Below are positions 15,719 through 24,211 of a stretch of 64,000 nucleotides of DNA, in pieces. The number at the start of each line of letters is the position of its first letter. Within the stretch, counting starts at the first letter, position 1. Under the pieces are notes generated by a model. The model saw only the letters and a list, made by a program, of their open reading frames with translations, searched no databases and was not told the DNA's origin. A program made the position numbers and the translations under genes. This DNA comes from Rhodospirillaceae bacterium (GTDB lineage: Bacteria > Pseudomonadota > Alphaproteobacteria > UBA6615), in NCBI GenBank assembly GCA_018667335.1, contig JABIVD010000007.1, forward strand, positions 1 to 64,000, written 5' to 3'.

Positions 15719-16402
15719 ATGACCAACAAACTCAATCGCGATTCCATCCGGGACGGACAGGTCTTTCGCATGTTGCAGGAGCAGCAGCATGTGACGAACA
15801 TCCGTCCCCTCACCGATGCGGAACGCGCGGCCTCGCTCTCGACATTCTTCGATGCCTCGCCCGGCACCGACGTATGGGTGTTCGGCTATGGCTCCCTGAT
15901 CTGGAACCCGGCGATCCACTACAGCGAGAAACGCACGGCACGCGTCTGGGGCTATCACCGCTCCTTCTGCCTGCGTACGCCGCTCGGTCGCGGCACACCG
16001 GAAAATCCCGGCCTCGTTCTGGCGCTCGACAAGGGCGGCTCGTGCAACGGCATCGCCTTCAAGCTGCCGACGGGCCGCGAGAAGGATGAATTATCCGTGG
16101 TCTGGGACCGGGAGATGGCACTCGACAGTTATTCGGCCGTCTGGGTTCGCGCCATGACGCCGGAAGGTCCGGTCGACGCCGTCACCTTCGTCATGAACCG
16201 CGAGACCGAACGCTATGTCGGCCGCCTGCCCGAAGACAGCGTGGTCGAACATCTGGCAACGGCCGCGGGGTATCTGGGCACCTGTGCGGAGTATCTGGAA
16301 AACACCGTCGAACATATGCGCGAGGTCGGCATCCGCGACCGGCAATTGTTCCGCCTGCAGCGGCTCGTTCGTGCACGCCTGGACGCCGCCGCGAACGGCT
16401 GA
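15719..16402 (+). CDS. Glutathione-specific gamma-glutamylcyclotransferase, ChaC family
   Basis: Cleaves glutathione to 5-oxoproline and Cys-Gly. The 227-residue product has the ChaC opening DVWVFGYGSLIWNPAIHY, with the YGSL substrate loop at 57-60, then VWGYHRSFCLRTPLGRGTPENPGL and the conserved VVWDREM segment. The length fits ChaC1-like proteins with an N-terminal extension of about 50 residues. I prefer the ATG at 15719; an in-frame TTG at 15680 would add 13 residues, and neither has a strong ribosome-binding site. The tRNA-Gln gene lies just downstream on the other strand. Confidence 0.88.
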   Translation: MTNKLNRDSIRDGQVFRMLQEQQHVTNIRPLTDAERAASLSTFFDASPGTDVWVFGYGSLIWNPAIHYSEKRTARVWGYHRSFCLRTPLGRGTPENPGLVLALDKGGSCNGIAFKLPTGREKDELSVVWDREMALDSYSAVWVRAMTPEGPVDAVTFVMNRETERYVGRLPEDSVVEHLATAAGYLGTCAEYLENTVEHMREVGIRDRQLFRLQRLVRARLDAAANG

Positions 16403-16427
16403 ACGTCGAATACTGTTCGGAACAAGT

Positions 16428-16501
16428 TGGCTGGGGCGGCAGGGTTCGAACCTGCGATCACGGGATCAAAGCCCGATGCCTTACCACTTGGCTACGCCCC
16501 A
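16428..16501 (-). tRNA. tRNA-Gln (anticodon TTG)
   Basis: The minus strand folds as a tRNA. The acceptor stem TGGGGCG pairs with CGCCCCA, the D arm is GCC...GGC, and the anticodon loop CTTTGAT presents TTG at 34-36. The T arm is GCAGG-TTCGAAC-CCTGC. The 3' end GCCA is encoded, giving 74 nt including CCA. The first pair of the anticodon stem is a T-T mismatch, which is unremarkable. It sits between chaC and gmd with no other RNA gene nearby. Confidence 0.95.
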
Positions 16502-16557
16502 AGGCCGACTGCAGGGTCTATATCGCCCTTGCCGACGCGATCCGCAAGCCGCCCGGC

Positions 16558-17628
16558 TCAATCGGAACTTTGGTGGATGTCTTTCTCCGAGCGCATGAGC
16601 TCGAGATCCGCCGCGACCATCTCTTTGACGAGCTGGGGAAATGGCGTTGTGTGTTGCCAACCAAGCACCCGTTTCGCCTTGGCCGGATCGCCGAGCAGGA
16701 GGTCCACTTCGGTCGGCCGAAAGTAACGCGGATCGATGGCGATCAGCGTCTCACCGGTCTTTGCGTCCTCGCCAACCTCATCGACACCCTCGCCATGCCA
16801 GACGATGGTTCGACCGACTTCCTTGAACGCCAGTTCAACGAATTCCCGGACCGCATGGGTCTCGCCCGTCGCGAGAACGAAATCATCGGGTTCATCATGC
16901 TGCACGATGCGCCACATGCCCTCGACATAGTCGCGCGCATGACCCCAATCGCGCTTGGCATCCATGTTGCCGAGGAACAATTGTTTCTGCAGACCGAGCT
17001 CGATCGCGGCGACCGCGCGGGTGATCTTGCGCGTGACGAACGTCTCGCCGCGGATCGGACTCTCATGGTTGAACAGGATGCCATTCGTGGCATGCATCCC
17101 ATAGGCCTCACGGTAGTTCACCGTGATCCAGTAGCCATATAATTTCGCCACGGCATAGGGGCTGCGCGGATAAAATGGCGTCGTCTCGCTCTGGGGTGTT
17201 TCCTGCACCTTGCCATAGAGCTCGGACGTCGATGCCTGGTAGTAGCGGGTCGCGTCTTCCAGCTTCAGAATGCGGATCGCCTCAAGCAGACGCAACGCCC
17301 CCATCGCGTCCGCATTTGCCGTATATTCAGCCGTATCAAAACTGACCTGCACATGGCTCTGCGCCGCCAGATTGTAAATCTCGGTGGGTTGAACTTCCTG
17401 GATCAGCCGGATCAGGTTGGTCGCATCCGTCATGTCTCCGAAATGGAGATGGAACCCCACGCCGGTCTCATGGGGATCGCTATAAAGATGGTCGACGCGG
17501 CCGGTATTGAAAGACGATGAGCGGCGTTTTACCCCGTGAACCTCATAGCCCTTTTCCAATAGAAGGTCGGCCAGATAGGCCCCGTCCTGTCCCGTCACGC
17601 CGGTGATGAGGGCAACGTTTTTGGCCAT
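16558..17628 (-). CDS. gmd: GDP-mannose 4,6-dehydratase
   Basis: Converts GDP-mannose to GDP-4-keto-6-deoxymannose, the first step to GDP-fucose, GDP-rhamnose or GDP-perosamine for surface polysaccharides. The 356-residue product is an extended short-chain dehydrogenase: NADP-binding G10-VT-G13-QD-G16, [15 protein letters not shown] typical of Gmd, catalytic STSELYG (Thr134, Glu136), and [10 protein letters not shown] with Tyr158 and Lys162. The usual partner genes (fcl, rmd) are not in this window, so the final sugar cannot be told. The gene is isolated, with a long non-coding interval upstream (17629-18326). Confidence 0.96.
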   Translation of the reverse strand: MAKNVALITGVTGQDGAYLADLLLEKGYEVHGVKRRSSSFNTGRVDHLYSDPHETGVGFHLHFGDMTDATNLIRLIQEVQPTEIYNLAAQSHVQVSFDTAEYTANADAMGALRLLEAIRILKLEDATRYYQASTSELYGKVQETPQSETTPFYPRSPYAVAKLYGYWITVNYREAYGMHATNGILFNHESPIRGETFVTRKITRAVAAIELGLQKQLFLGNMDAKRDWGHARDYVEGMWRIVQHDEPDDFVLATGETHAVREFVELAFKEVGRTIVWHGEGVDEVGEDAKTGETLIAIDPRYFRPTEVDLLLGDPAKAKRVLGWQHTTPFPQLVKEMVAADLELMRSEKDIHQSSD

Positions 17629-18326
17629 GTCAGAGGCTCCACTATGAGATAGGTCTCGACATACGCGGGTATGCGCAGGCGATATGCGGCGCGACTATAC
17701 TTGTCGGGATCAAGCGCAGACAAGACCGGACAGCAAACGGCAGGCCATACCTTCGGGTGATCACACCCGATTACCCGACATACGAGACATCTCCAGCGCC
17801 ACCGGAGATCCGACCATGACGTCGACCAAATCCCGGGAACAGCGACCGGGACGTTGAACGATCCCAACGACCAGTTTCGTGTGACCAGCCGACAAACCGA
17901 GGACCACCGCGAACGCAAATCGACCGTTCGACCAGACTCTGCAACCCCCGGTAATCCGGGGCTTTTTACCCGCACTACCGTAGTGCCGCAGAGGTAAACC
18001 ATGTATGTCCAAATGTATGGCGGCATCGGATCTCGGAATCTGATCTCCGGAGCGACAGCGACTTTTGTTTTCTCCAAAATTCTGAATACCGGCGGCACTA
18101 CCGGTCGTACATCATCACGAACTCGTTGATTCCAATCGCAGAGTGGCGGTTTTTTCATGTTTTCAAGTGTGTGAAAAAAGTGCATCAATACCGCTGTAGA
18201 ATTGTTTAGTGGAATTCGGCGGTGACAATCCCATATTGGGACCGCGTACTACCGAGTTCTAATTGTCGCAATACATGGGCCTATTCGGGCACTACGTATC
18301 GAATGAGCGGGATCAGATAACTTCCA
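17629..18326. other. 698-bp gene-poor interval with multiple hairpins
   Basis: Between the divergent gmd and PodJ-like genes there is no convincing coding region. A 197-codon minus-strand frame overlaps it but runs into gmd, is rich in Trp, Arg and Cys, and resembles no family. The plus strand holds a series of short inverted repeats: TCGGGTG/CACCCGA at 17753-17770, CTCC/GGAG at 17791-17807, TCCCGG/CCGGGA at 17831-17851, an intrinsic terminator at 17946-17966, GCACTA/TAGTGC at 17972-17986, and TCCCA/TGGGA at 18229-18241. A TATACT at 17696-17701 could be a -10 element for a plus-strand RNA of about 260 nt ending at the terminator. The right half probably carries the promoter of the 18327 gene. 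Confidence 0.5.
17946..17966 (+). terminator. Intrinsic terminator inside the gmd / PodJ-like interval
   Basis: CCCCGG-TAAT-CCGGGG (17946-17961) is followed by C and five T residues. It terminates plus-strand transcription, yet no plus-strand gene precedes it for more than 1.5 kb (the last is chaC). This points to an unannotated plus-strand RNA, or to insulation of the downstream gene from read-through. Confidence 0.6.
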
Positions 18327-18905
18327 ATGGCTGCTAACTCACCCTGGAGCGTAAAGGGCGTTGACCCTGAAGCGCGCGAGGCGGCGAAAATTGCCGCGCG
18401 CAAGCAGGGCGTCAATGTCGGCCGCTGGCTGTCCCAGACAATCCTGGCGGCGGCATCTGAAGAACTGCGTACGAAGCGTAACGATTCCGACGACCGGTTT
18501 GCCGACAACGGAAACAATGCGAACCGGCCCCGCGAAGTGCATCGCGAAGAGCAGCACTATGACAATCCCCCGCGCCAGGACAACACGCCGAGCGGCCCCC
18601 CGGCATTGACGGCCGAGGCCGTGCTCGAAAGCATTCAGAAACTGGCCAGTCGGATCGAGCAATCCGAGCATCGAACGACCGAAGCGATCCAGCCGATCGC
18701 GCAAAAGGTCGGCGAACTTGGAGAGCAAATCGAAGAGATCAAATCCACTGCGGGTGGCGCATCCACGGCCCCTGTCGAACGCGCGATGATGCGATTGTCT
18801 GAACGCCTTGATCGGATGGAAGACACCTCCAAGGGTCCGAGCCGGCCGAGCCGAACATCGGACGATGGCGCCGGGTTCCTCGGCCGCCTGTTCGGGCGCG
18901 ACTAA
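18327..18905 (+). CDS. PodJ-like N-terminal domain protein, small, coiled coil
   Basis: 192-residue hydrophilic protein. Its first 40 residues (SPWSVKGVDPEAREAAKIAA, then RKQGVNVGRWLSQTIL) match the short N-terminal helix module found at the start of alphaproteobacterial PodJ-like polar-localisation and Sel1-repeat proteins. A disordered, Asn/Pro-rich linker follows (residues 50-90), then a coiled coil of about 75 residues (EAVLESIQKLASRIEQSEHR onward). It ends in a compact GFLGRLFGRD tail. In many relatives these parts belong to one long protein with a membrane helix, Sel1 repeats and a peptidoglycan-binding domain; here those parts are in the next gene, 218 bp downstream. No membrane segment. 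Role in cell polarity or envelope organisation is inference. Confidence 0.8.
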   Translation: MAANSPWSVKGVDPEAREAAKIAARKQGVNVGRWLSQTILAAASEELRTKRNDSDDRFADNGNNANRPREVHREEQHYDNPPRQDNTPSGPPALTAEAVLESIQKLASRIEQSEHRTTEAIQPIAQKVGELGEQIEEIKSTAGGASTAPVERAMMRLSERLDRMEDTSKGPSRPSRTSDDGAGFLGRLFGRD

Positions 18906-19023
18906 CACCTCACCCACTGTCGGTCTCTCCGCTTATGTGACGCGGTACTATGGTCCTCGTTGTTCGTTTGTCCCCGTCCCGAATGCCTCCGTTCAAGTCT
19001 CGGTTACAGGCGCGGCGGGTCGC

Positions 19024-19052
19024 TTGAAAAGACGAACGAGGATTTGAATAAT
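19024..19052 (+). promoter_or_regulatory. Predicted sigma70-type promoter of the Sel1/PG-binding gene
   Basis: TTGAAA (19024-19029) and AATAAT (19047-19052) are separated by exactly 17 bp, about 70 bp upstream of the ATG at 19124. It is the best promoter match in the 218-bp gap after the small PodJ-like gene. If active, the large gene is transcribed on its own rather than only by read-through. Confidence 0.5.
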
Positions 19053-19123
19053 TCGCACGATCAGCGGGACGATCAGATCCGCCGACCGGGAAACCCGAAA
19101 GCGAAGACCCAACGACGCAAACC

Positions 19124-20371
19124 ATGGCCGATCGCGAAGACGAAACCTCATTATCCGCCGAAGAACAGATCATGCGCGCGCTCGAAGAGCTCGGGTCGAT
19201 CGTCGATTCCCAGGCCGACCGGTTGTCGGTAAAACTGGCGCCGGTAAACCGATCCGTCGAGGCGATTGAACGGAAGCTCGAAGAGCTGGGCTATGGCCCG
19301 GCAAATCAGACCGGTCACGACGTGGTGCGGCCCGACGGTCCGGTATCGGACTTCGAGGGGACGGGTCTCGATGAGGACGAACCCGAACCCCTGGCAATCA
19401 CGACCACGCACGGCCAATCCGACGGCGACGAAACGCAGCATCTCGAACCTCATGAGGATGCCGGGTCTCCGCACCAGGACGAACCTCCTGTCGTTGCCGA
19501 ACCTCCCGAGGATGCCATACCTCCCGAGGATGACGAACCTCCCGAACATCTCGAATCCGACGATCAAGGACCCGAAGGCGACGAGACGACCGTCGACCAT
19601 CCGAGCGACACGGATCCAGACGTCAGTTGGGTGCGCGATGATGATGTCGGCAATGAAGCAAGCGGCACCACCGCAGCAGAAAACAAATTCGAAACCGAAT
19701 TTGCAGATGAGAACGAATTCGCCGACGAAAACGAATTCGAAGCCGATGACGGCACCGCCGAACGGTGGGAAGAGGATATCGCCGAGACGCCGGCCGACCT
19801 TCCGTTCGAGGCCGAGGGGTTAACTGAAGAAGACATCAGCCTCGCCGACGAATCACTCAAATCCGAACTCGTGAATCTGTTCGACGACGGCGAACACGCG
19901 ACCAGGCAGGAGCCCTCTCTGGGGCCCTCCACGATGCCGCCGCCCGTCCCGAGCGTCCCCAAGCGATCCCGCCCCATGTATTTGCTGGTGCTGGCACTGC
20001 TGTTCCTGGTGGGCAGCGTCGGCATTGGCGCCTTCGTCTGGCTCGAACTCACAACGCCAGAGCTGCCTGTTGCGATCAATGACAGTCTGACGACGGATAC
20101 GCCGGCCCCGACCACCGACGCGACACCCGAACCCAACAGCGTCCTCCCGTCGGCCGCCCCTGCCCCGACTGCCCCGGCCGCCCCTGCCCCTGCCGCCCCT
20201 GCCGCCCTGGCCGCCCCTGCCGCCCCTGCCCCTGCCGCCCAAGCGCCCAAGCGCCCAACCCGGTGGCGCCGTCTCGCGAAACGCCCGCACCGCCGTCTCG
20301 GGAGACGCCCGCACCGAAGAACGCCGAGGCGAACAAAAACGAGATCGCCGAGCTGCCCGATCCCGAACTGA
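19124..20371 (+). CDS. PodJ-like Sel1/PG-binding protein, 5' part of a frame-broken gene
   Basis: The first 370 or so codons encode a coiled-coil start (AEEQIMRALEELGSIVDSQA), a long acidic Glu/Asp-rich cytoplasmic segment, one membrane helix at about 287-309 (LLVLALLFLVGSVGIGAFVW), and an Ala/Pro-rich periplasmic linker. From about 20249 the frame becomes Arg-rich nonsense and stops at 20371. The natural continuation (Sel1 repeats and peptidoglycan-binding domain) is in another frame at 20263-21396. An 8-bp tandem duplication at 20241-20256 sits exactly at the break; removing one copy restores one 754-residue frame from 19124 to 21396. The locus is therefore a pseudogene, a phase-variable gene, or a sequencing artefact. 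Confidence 0.8.
   Translation: MADREDETSLSAEEQIMRALEELGSIVDSQADRLSVKLAPVNRSVEAIERKLEELGYGPANQTGHDVVRPDGPVSDFEGTGLDEDEPEPLAITTTHGQSDGDETQHLEPHEDAGSPHQDEPPVVAEPPEDAIPPEDDEPPEHLESDDQGPEGDETTVDHPSDTDPDVSWVRDDDVGNEASGTTAAENKFETEFADENEFADENEFEADDGTAERWEEDIAETPADLPFEAEGLTEEDISLADESLKSELVNLFDDGEHATRQEPSLGPSTMPPPVPSVPKRSRPMYLLVLALLFLVGSVGIGAFVWLELTTPELPVAINDSLTTDTPAPTTDATPEPNSVLPSAAPAPTAPAAPAPAAPAALAAPAAPAPAAQAPKRPTRWRRLAKRPHRRLGRRPHRRTPRRTKTRSPSCPIPN
20151..20240 (+). repeat. GCC/CCT-rich Ala-Pro coding repeat
   Basis: A low-complexity tract of GCC, CCT and CCG codons encodes an Ala/Pro linker between the membrane helix and the Sel1 domain. It ends directly at the 8-bp duplication. Such tracts are prone to slippage in replication and in sequencing. 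Confidence 0.8.
20241..20256 (+). repeat. 8-bp tandem duplication that breaks the reading frame
   Basis: AAGCGCCC occurs twice back to back (20241-20248 and 20249-20256), flanked by CCC before and AAC after. Eight is not a multiple of three. With two copies the 5' frame reads Gln-Ala-Pro-Lys-Arg-Pro-Thr-Arg and runs out of frame; with one copy it reads Gln-Ala-Pro-Asn-Pro-Val-Ala-Pro-Ser-Arg-Glu-Thr straight into the downstream domain. The whole gene length minus 8 (2265) is divisible by three. Confidence 0.85.
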
Positions 20372-21396
20372 CAACCGAAGCAGCATCGACAAACGCCGCG
20401 CCCCTCACCGCGGACAACTCAGGCGCCGAGACACCAACACAACCCGCGGAGAAAGAGGAAGCGCCTGCGTCCCTCAATCCGGAGGTCGACGCACTCCACG
20501 ATCTGGCGATGGCAGGCGATAGCGTTGCGCAAAATGAACTCGCGATCCGATATCTGTTGGGCCGCGGCATCGCACAAAACTACGACCAGGCCGCGCGATG
20601 GCTTCAGGAAGCCGCCGCCGGCGGGGTCGTCAGCGCACAATATAATCTGGGTGTTCTCTATGATTCCGGCCGCGGGGTTGAGGCGGATCCGGTCGAGGCA
20701 CTGATCTGGTTCCACAGCGCGGCCGAAAAGGGACATGGCCGCGCGCAGTATGCGCTCGCCGCCGCATATGCGGCAGGACGGGGCATCGAGCGCGATTCCG
20801 ATATGGCTCTGAAATGGTTGCGGCGTGCAGCCGAGGAAAACATCCTCGAAGCGCAGAGCTCGCTCGCCAATATCCTGGCAACATCACCCGTGTCGCCCGA
20901 CAGCCTGACGGATGCCTATTACTGGTATCGACTGGCCGATGCGAACGGCGACAGCAAAGCCGCCGACCGGGCAGAGTTGGTCGCGGCGCGCCTGACACCG
21001 GCAGAACGCGCTGACGTCAATCGCCGTGTGTCGGCGTTCATCGCCGCGAACATCACCGCCAAACGGCCGCGGATCACCCCTTCGGTGTCACCCGCGCCAC
21101 CAGCTCCGCCCGCACCACCGGCACCGCCGGTCTCCGCACCGCGCGCGCCCAATGCATCGCCGGCAGGCACGCAGAACGCGACAGCCCGCGCCGAATCGAA
21201 CGCAAAAACCATCGGCAGAATACAAACCCTGCTGATGTCCGTTGGATTTGATCCTGGTCCGGCCACCGGTTCGCTCAACGCGAAAACGCACGATGCCATC
21301 CGCGACTATCAACGCGCGCTCGGCCTCGACATAGACGGACAACCATCCAAGAGCCTGCTTTCGCATCTACGCCAGATCTCGGGGCTCCGGAAGTAA
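20263..21396 (+). CDS. Sel1-repeat and peptidoglycan-binding protein, 3' part of the frame-broken gene
   Basis: This frame encodes an Ala/Pro-rich linker with a duplicated PSRETPAP motif. Sel1-type repeats follow (DSVAQNELAIRYLLGRGIAQ, then SAQYNLGVLYDSGRGVEADP, RAQYALAAAYAAGRGIERDS and a fourth weaker one), then a Pro/Ala spacer. A C-terminal peptidoglycan-binding type 1 domain ends it (IGRIQTLLMSVGFDPGPATG, ending LSHLRQISGLRK). The nominal start is a GTG at 20263 without a ribosome-binding site, so it is unlikely to be translated alone in the right compartment. It belongs to the gene starting at 19124. In intact relatives this part is periplasmic. Confidence 0.8.
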   Translation: MAPSRETPAPPSRETPAPKNAEANKNEIAELPDPELTTEAASTNAAPLTADNSGAETPTQPAEKEEAPASLNPEVDALHDLAMAGDSVAQNELAIRYLLGRGIAQNYDQAARWLQEAAAGGVVSAQYNLGVLYDSGRGVEADPVEALIWFHSAAEKGHGRAQYALAAAYAAGRGIERDSDMALKWLRRAAEENILEAQSSLANILATSPVSPDSLTDAYYWYRLADANGDSKAADRAELVAARLTPAERADVNRRVSAFIAANITAKRPRITPSVSPAPPAPPAPPAPPVSAPRAPNASPAGTQNATARAESNAKTIGRIQTLLMSVGFDPGPATGSLNAKTHDAIRDYQRALGLDIDGQPSKSLLSHLRQISGLRK

Positions 21397-21418
21397 GCCA
21401 CGCACGCACCGGTCAGTC

Positions 21419-22327
21419 TTATCGGGTCGAATGCCCTGTCCGCGTCGACCGCATCCACCAGTCGGGATGACGCGCACCGATATCCCGCGCCGCAGCTTTG
21501 CATGCCTCTTCATTGTCAAAGATTGCAAAGCAGGTCGGCCCGCTGCCGCTCATCCGCGCCAGCTGGCAACCGCGCGCGTGCGCAAGGGTCTCCAGCACGT
21601 CGGAGATCACGGGGCAAAGTCCTTGCGCGGGACCGGTCAGGTCGTTGCTTTGACGTCCCAGGAACGCGAGAACGGATGCGGGTGTCGCAACGTCCGCCGA
21701 TGCCAGGTCGCTGTCCACAACGGGGTCGGCCGGAGCGTACGCACCGAACACCTGCGCCGTGCTCAGAGGCACGCGCGGATTGACCAACAGCAGGTCCAGA
21801 TCCGCACAGTTCGAAACCGGGGTGACCTGCTCTCCAGCGCCCGCGATCCAGGCCGGCCGGCTGTGAAGGCACATCGGGACATCCGCACCCAAGCCCTCCG
21901 CCAGCGCCAGCACGCGCGGGTCGTCCGGGTCGACGCCCCATTCCCGGCAGACGAGGCGAATCGCGGCCGCCGCATCGGCGGACCCGCCACCGAGACCAGC
22001 CGCCACCGGGATGTTCTTTTCCAGTGTGATCTTAAACGCAGATGCCCGCCCGCAGATCGCCGCAAGCCCGGCAACGGCGCGCGCGGTCAAATCCTCGTCG
22101 GACCGATCCGGCAGTTCGATTGCATAGGGCCCGGTCCGCGCAAGCTCGAAACTGTCCGACGGTGCCAGTTGCAGGTGGTCGCCAAACGCAGAGAACACGA
22201 CGAGGCTTTCAAGCGCATGATATCCGTCCGTGCCCCGGGACCCGACATGCAGAAACAGATTGATTTTCGCCGCAGCAAGCTCGCGCCGCGCCGCCGTATC
22301 GGACGTCGTGTCTGCGACTCCGCCCAC
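21419..22327 (-). CDS. ispE: 4-diphosphocytidyl-2-C-methyl-D-erythritol kinase
   Basis: Phosphorylates CDP-methylerythritol in the non-mevalonate isoprenoid pathway. The 302-residue GHMP kinase shows AAAKINLFLHVGSRGTDGYH at the N-terminus (active-site Lys and the DGYH signature), the ATP loop IPVAAGLGGGSADAAAAI near 105-120, and the third motif ARMSGSGPTCFAIF. The start is a GTG at 22327, 4 bp after the stop of the TPR gene upstream, so the two are co-transcribed. ispH of the same pathway lies at 49518. Confidence 0.94.
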   Translation of the reverse strand: MGGVADTTSDTAARRELAAAKINLFLHVGSRGTDGYHALESLVVFSAFGDHLQLAPSDSFELARTGPYAIELPDRSDEDLTARAVAGLAAICGRASAFKITLEKNIPVAAGLGGGSADAAAAIRLVCREWGVDPDDPRVLALAEGLGADVPMCLHSRPAWIAGAGEQVTPVSNCADLDLLLVNPRVPLSTAQVFGAYAPADPVVDSDLASADVATPASVLAFLGRQSNDLTGPAQGLCPVISDVLETLAHARGCQLARMSGSGPTCFAIFDNEEACKAAARDIGARHPDWWMRSTRTGHSTR

Positions 22328-22331
22328 GCCC

Positions 22332-24092
22332 TTAGAGGTCGCGCTTCTTGCCCGGAGGCAGCGGCTTGGGAATTTTCTTCCCGCCCAGCTTCAGTCGGAG
22401 TTCCGCCTCGACATCACGGTCGGGCTCCAGGGAAAGCGACCGCATCCATTGGAAACGGGCCTCCAGCTTGCGGCCGACGGCCCAATAGGCGTCGCCGAGA
22501 TGATCATTGATCACCGGGTCGCCCGCCTCCAGCGCCACGGCACGCTCGAGATGAACCACCGCGGCCTCGAAATCTCCGAGGCGGTACAAGACCCAACCGA
22601 GTGAGTCCGTGATGTATCCGTCACGGGGCCGCTTCTCGACAGCCGTTTCGATCATTTTCCTGGCACGTTCCAGATGCACGCCCTGTTCAACCCAGCTATA
22701 GCCGAGATAATTGAGCACCAAAGGCTGGTCGGGAGAAATATCGAGCGCCTGCAGGAAATCCTGTTCGGCGCGGTCCCAGCGCTTGGCGCGCTCCAGCGCG
22801 ATACCGCGCGTGTAGAGGAGCCCCCAATCGGGCTCGCCATCCATGCGTTTGGCCGCCTGATCATAGGCTGCGACCGCATCGTCGAAACGCTCGGTCACCC
22901 GAAACAGGTCCGCCAACGCACGCGGCGCATCGGCGCGCTCCGGCCGTTCGGAGGACATGGCACGCAGCAGCCGAATGGCATCGTCGCTCTCACCCTGCGC
23001 GTGCATCGCATCGGCAACACCGAGCCGCGCGTACCAATTGTAGGGCGACCGTGGATCAATCGTCTCGTAGGCCTCGATCGCGAGATCTTCGCGCTCGCGT
23101 GCCTCCAGAAGCTGGGCGAGGGAAAATTTCGCGCTCGCATCATTGGGGGCCAGATCAAGCGCCATGCGAACAAAGAGCAATGCCTCGGTCCGCAGTTGCT
23201 CGCGGTTCAGCAGGCTCGCAACGTTGCGAAACACCTCGGACGCGCCCGCACGAACATCGGCCACGAGGCGGTCGGGCTCAGCGCGCCCTTCAACCACGGC
23301 CAGTGCCGGTTCAATAAGCAGGGTTTGGGGATTGCGCGCCACGAAGTCGGCGACAAGCTTTGCAGCCTCTTCCGTCTTGCCGTTGCGGACGAGAAAACGG
23401 GCGAATGAATCGATGAGTTGTAACGAAGGCCGATCACCCGATGCCGCGAAGGTCCGGCGGAAGGCCGCCTCGGCACCAACGATATCGCCGCCGAGGTCAG
23501 CAATCAGCGCCTGATGGAAGCCGGCGACCGGAGCGAGGCCCGCGTTCCCCGCCATCGCGTCGAGTGCGGCGACGCCATCCGCCGTCCGCCCCTCACCCGC
23601 CAGCAACCATGCCTTCAACAACGGCGCGATGATGCCATTGACCCCGGAATCCGGAATCCCGTCCAGAAGCGCAAGAGACCTGGTGTGTTCGCCCTGGTGC
23701 AGGGCACGCACCACGAGCGTGTAGACAACCAGCGGATCCTGGGGACGGGTCGCAATGAGTTCATCCGCAATGGCCGCAGCATCCTCGAAGCGGCCGGCGC
23801 CCACCATCACCAGGTGGGCACGGCGGCTCATGATTTCGCTGCGCGGAACCTCGCTGAGCACGCCTGTCGTCAGGTCAGCCGCCGCCACGAGATTGCCGAC
23901 GGATTCAGCGTGCCGGGCCGCCAGGAAACGCCCAGCGACCGACAGGCCGATATCGAATGATTGCCCCTCGAGATCGATTTGCAATCCCGGCGATCCGGAC
24001 CGGCCGTATGTCGCGGCCTCTGCCGTCAGCACCGAGGCGCCCAGAAGCGCCGCGAACGCAAGGCCTGCCGAAAGGGGAATTCTCATGAGCAT
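22332..24092 (-). CDS. Secreted tetratricopeptide-repeat protein
   Basis: About 586-residue TPR protein with a signal peptide (MRIPLSAGLAFAALLGASVL, cleavage after AEAA), so periplasmic or outer-membrane associated. The mature protein is helical throughout. Canonical TPR units are clearest in the C-terminal half, for example DLAIEAYETIDPRSPYNWYA, RAEQDFLQALDISPDQPLVL and AAVVHLERAVALEAGDPVIN. This architecture is common in alphaproteobacteria directly upstream of ispE. Start choice is open between ATG codons at 24092 and 24086; an in-frame TTG at 24113 is less likely. Function unknown; a scaffold role is inference. Confidence 0.87.
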   Translation of the reverse strand: MLMRIPLSAGLAFAALLGASVLTAEAATYGRSGSPGLQIDLEGQSFDIGLSVAGRFLAARHAESVGNLVAAADLTTGVLSEVPRSEIMSRRAHLVMVGAGRFEDAAAIADELIATRPQDPLVVYTLVVRALHQGEHTRSLALLDGIPDSGVNGIIAPLLKAWLLAGEGRTADGVAALDAMAGNAGLAPVAGFHQALIADLGGDIVGAEAAFRRTFAASGDRPSLQLIDSFARFLVRNGKTEEAAKLVADFVARNPQTLLIEPALAVVEGRAEPDRLVADVRAGASEVFRNVASLLNREQLRTEALLFVRMALDLAPNDASAKFSLAQLLEAREREDLAIEAYETIDPRSPYNWYARLGVADAMHAQGESDDAIRLLRAMSSERPERADAPRALADLFRVTERFDDAVAAYDQAAKRMDGEPDWGLLYTRGIALERAKRWDRAEQDFLQALDISPDQPLVLNYLGYSWVEQGVHLERARKMIETAVEKRPRDGYITDSLGWVLYRLGDFEAAVVHLERAVALEAGDPVINDHLGDAYWAVGRKLEARFQWMRSLSLEPDRDVEAELRLKLGGKKIPKPLPPGKKRDL

Positions 24093-24211
24093 CACTTTTC
24101 TGAGCCGATCCAAAATATGTATGCCTGTCGCGCACCTGTGTCGAATCTAGCCGGACCAGACAGTCCGGATGTCACAACTTGTCGTGACGCGCCGGTCATG
24201 CACTACGCCAT

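Noticed and set aside
17595-18188. 197-codon minus-strand frame upstream of gmd
   Set aside because: It overlaps the gmd start, contains an unlikely number of Trp, Arg and Cys residues, and shows no family pattern. A decayed gene cannot be excluded, but nothing supports a functional one.
20241-20263. Programmed -1 ribosomal frameshift in the PodJ-like gene
   Set aside because: There is no X-XXY-YYZ slippery heptamer with a clear downstream structure, and the 8-bp duplication explains the offset exactly.
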